64,000 bases of DNA, taken from positions 415,060,959 to 415,124,958 of the forward strand of contig NC_057809.1 in assembly GCF_018294505.1 (NCBI RefSeq). Reading direction: 5' to 3'. Every line of letters begins with the position of its first letter. The first letter of the stretch is position 1. Source of the DNA: Triticum aestivum. Its lineage: Eukaryota; Streptophyta; Magnoliopsida; Poales; Poaceae. Shown here piece after piece: positions 64,000-64,000 of this stretch. Under the pieces are notes generated by a model. The model was given only the letters and a program-made list of their open reading frames with translations, had not been told where the DNA came from and ran no database searches. Both the position numbers and the translations under genes were made by a program.

Positions 64000-64000
64000 C

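Larger units (their letters stand above)
62098..64000 (+). mobile_element. Gypsy-4, second copy of the Gypsy-3 family, 5' end
   Basis: LTR 62098-62572 followed by the PBS and the start of gag, running off the window. It parallels 52128-54000 closely at the nucleotide level. The left flank is GGCAC (62093-62097); the right flank is outside the window, so nested insertion and tandem duplication cannot be separated. Confidence 0.85.

Noticed and set aside
1..64000. Host genes, rRNA, MITEs or prokaryotic defence or toxin systems
   Set aside because: No supporting motif found; nearly every base is assigned to an LTR element.

Overview
The window looks like intergenic DNA of a Triticeae grass (wheat, Aegilops or barley type). 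It is an almost unbroken stack of nested LTR retrotransposons and I find no host gene. The organism call rests on the families seen: Angela/BARE1-like Copia LTRs, Athila-type elements whose LTRs begin TGATACGTCTCC, and a Gypsy family whose LTR begins TGAGGGAGTCCTGGATTAGG. Family names are from memory and need a TREP search. Labels used here: Copia-1, Gypsy-1, Copia-2, Athila-A, Athila-B, Gypsy-2, Tekay-1, Gypsy-3, LARD-1, Gypsy-4.

Layout. Copia-1 (1-2339, minus) is cut by Gypsy-1 (minus; 3' LTR 2340-2747 plus 16380-16445, body to 19170). That LTR is split by Copia-2 (2748-16374, minus, duplication CACAA), whose right LTR holds a 4.04-kb solo LTR (10401-14438, duplication GAGGA). Gypsy-1 carries an intron-containing antisense gene of the putative gypsy-type transposon family (16992-19151, plus), cut by Athila-A (19171-36324, plus). 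Athila-A holds a 911-bp solo LTR in its protease (23011-23921, duplication AACTG) and a complete Athila-B (26912-35165, duplication GAATA).

Athila-A's right LTR is cut at 36325 by Gypsy-2 (minus), which carries an antisense gene with an AT-hook-like motif and a B3-like domain (37582-38378). Gypsy-2 is cut in its RT/RNase H region by Tekay-1 (41439-52127, 4-kb LTRs, badly decayed interior). Tekay-1's right LTR is cut by Gypsy-3 (52128). Gypsy-3 holds LARD-1 (55671-61775, minus, 674-bp LTRs, duplication CATAC), which has no polymerase genes and contains a tRNA-Lys(CUU)-like sequence. A second copy of the Gypsy-3 family, Gypsy-4, starts at 62098 and runs off the window.

At its deepest the nest is seven layers: Copia-1, Gypsy-1, Athila-A, Gypsy-2, Tekay-1, Gypsy-3, LARD-1. 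Almost all coding sequence is retrotransposon gag or pol broken by stops and frameshifts. Athila-B has the best-preserved gag-protease frame. No CRISPR array, rRNA, prokaryotic operon or host gene was found.
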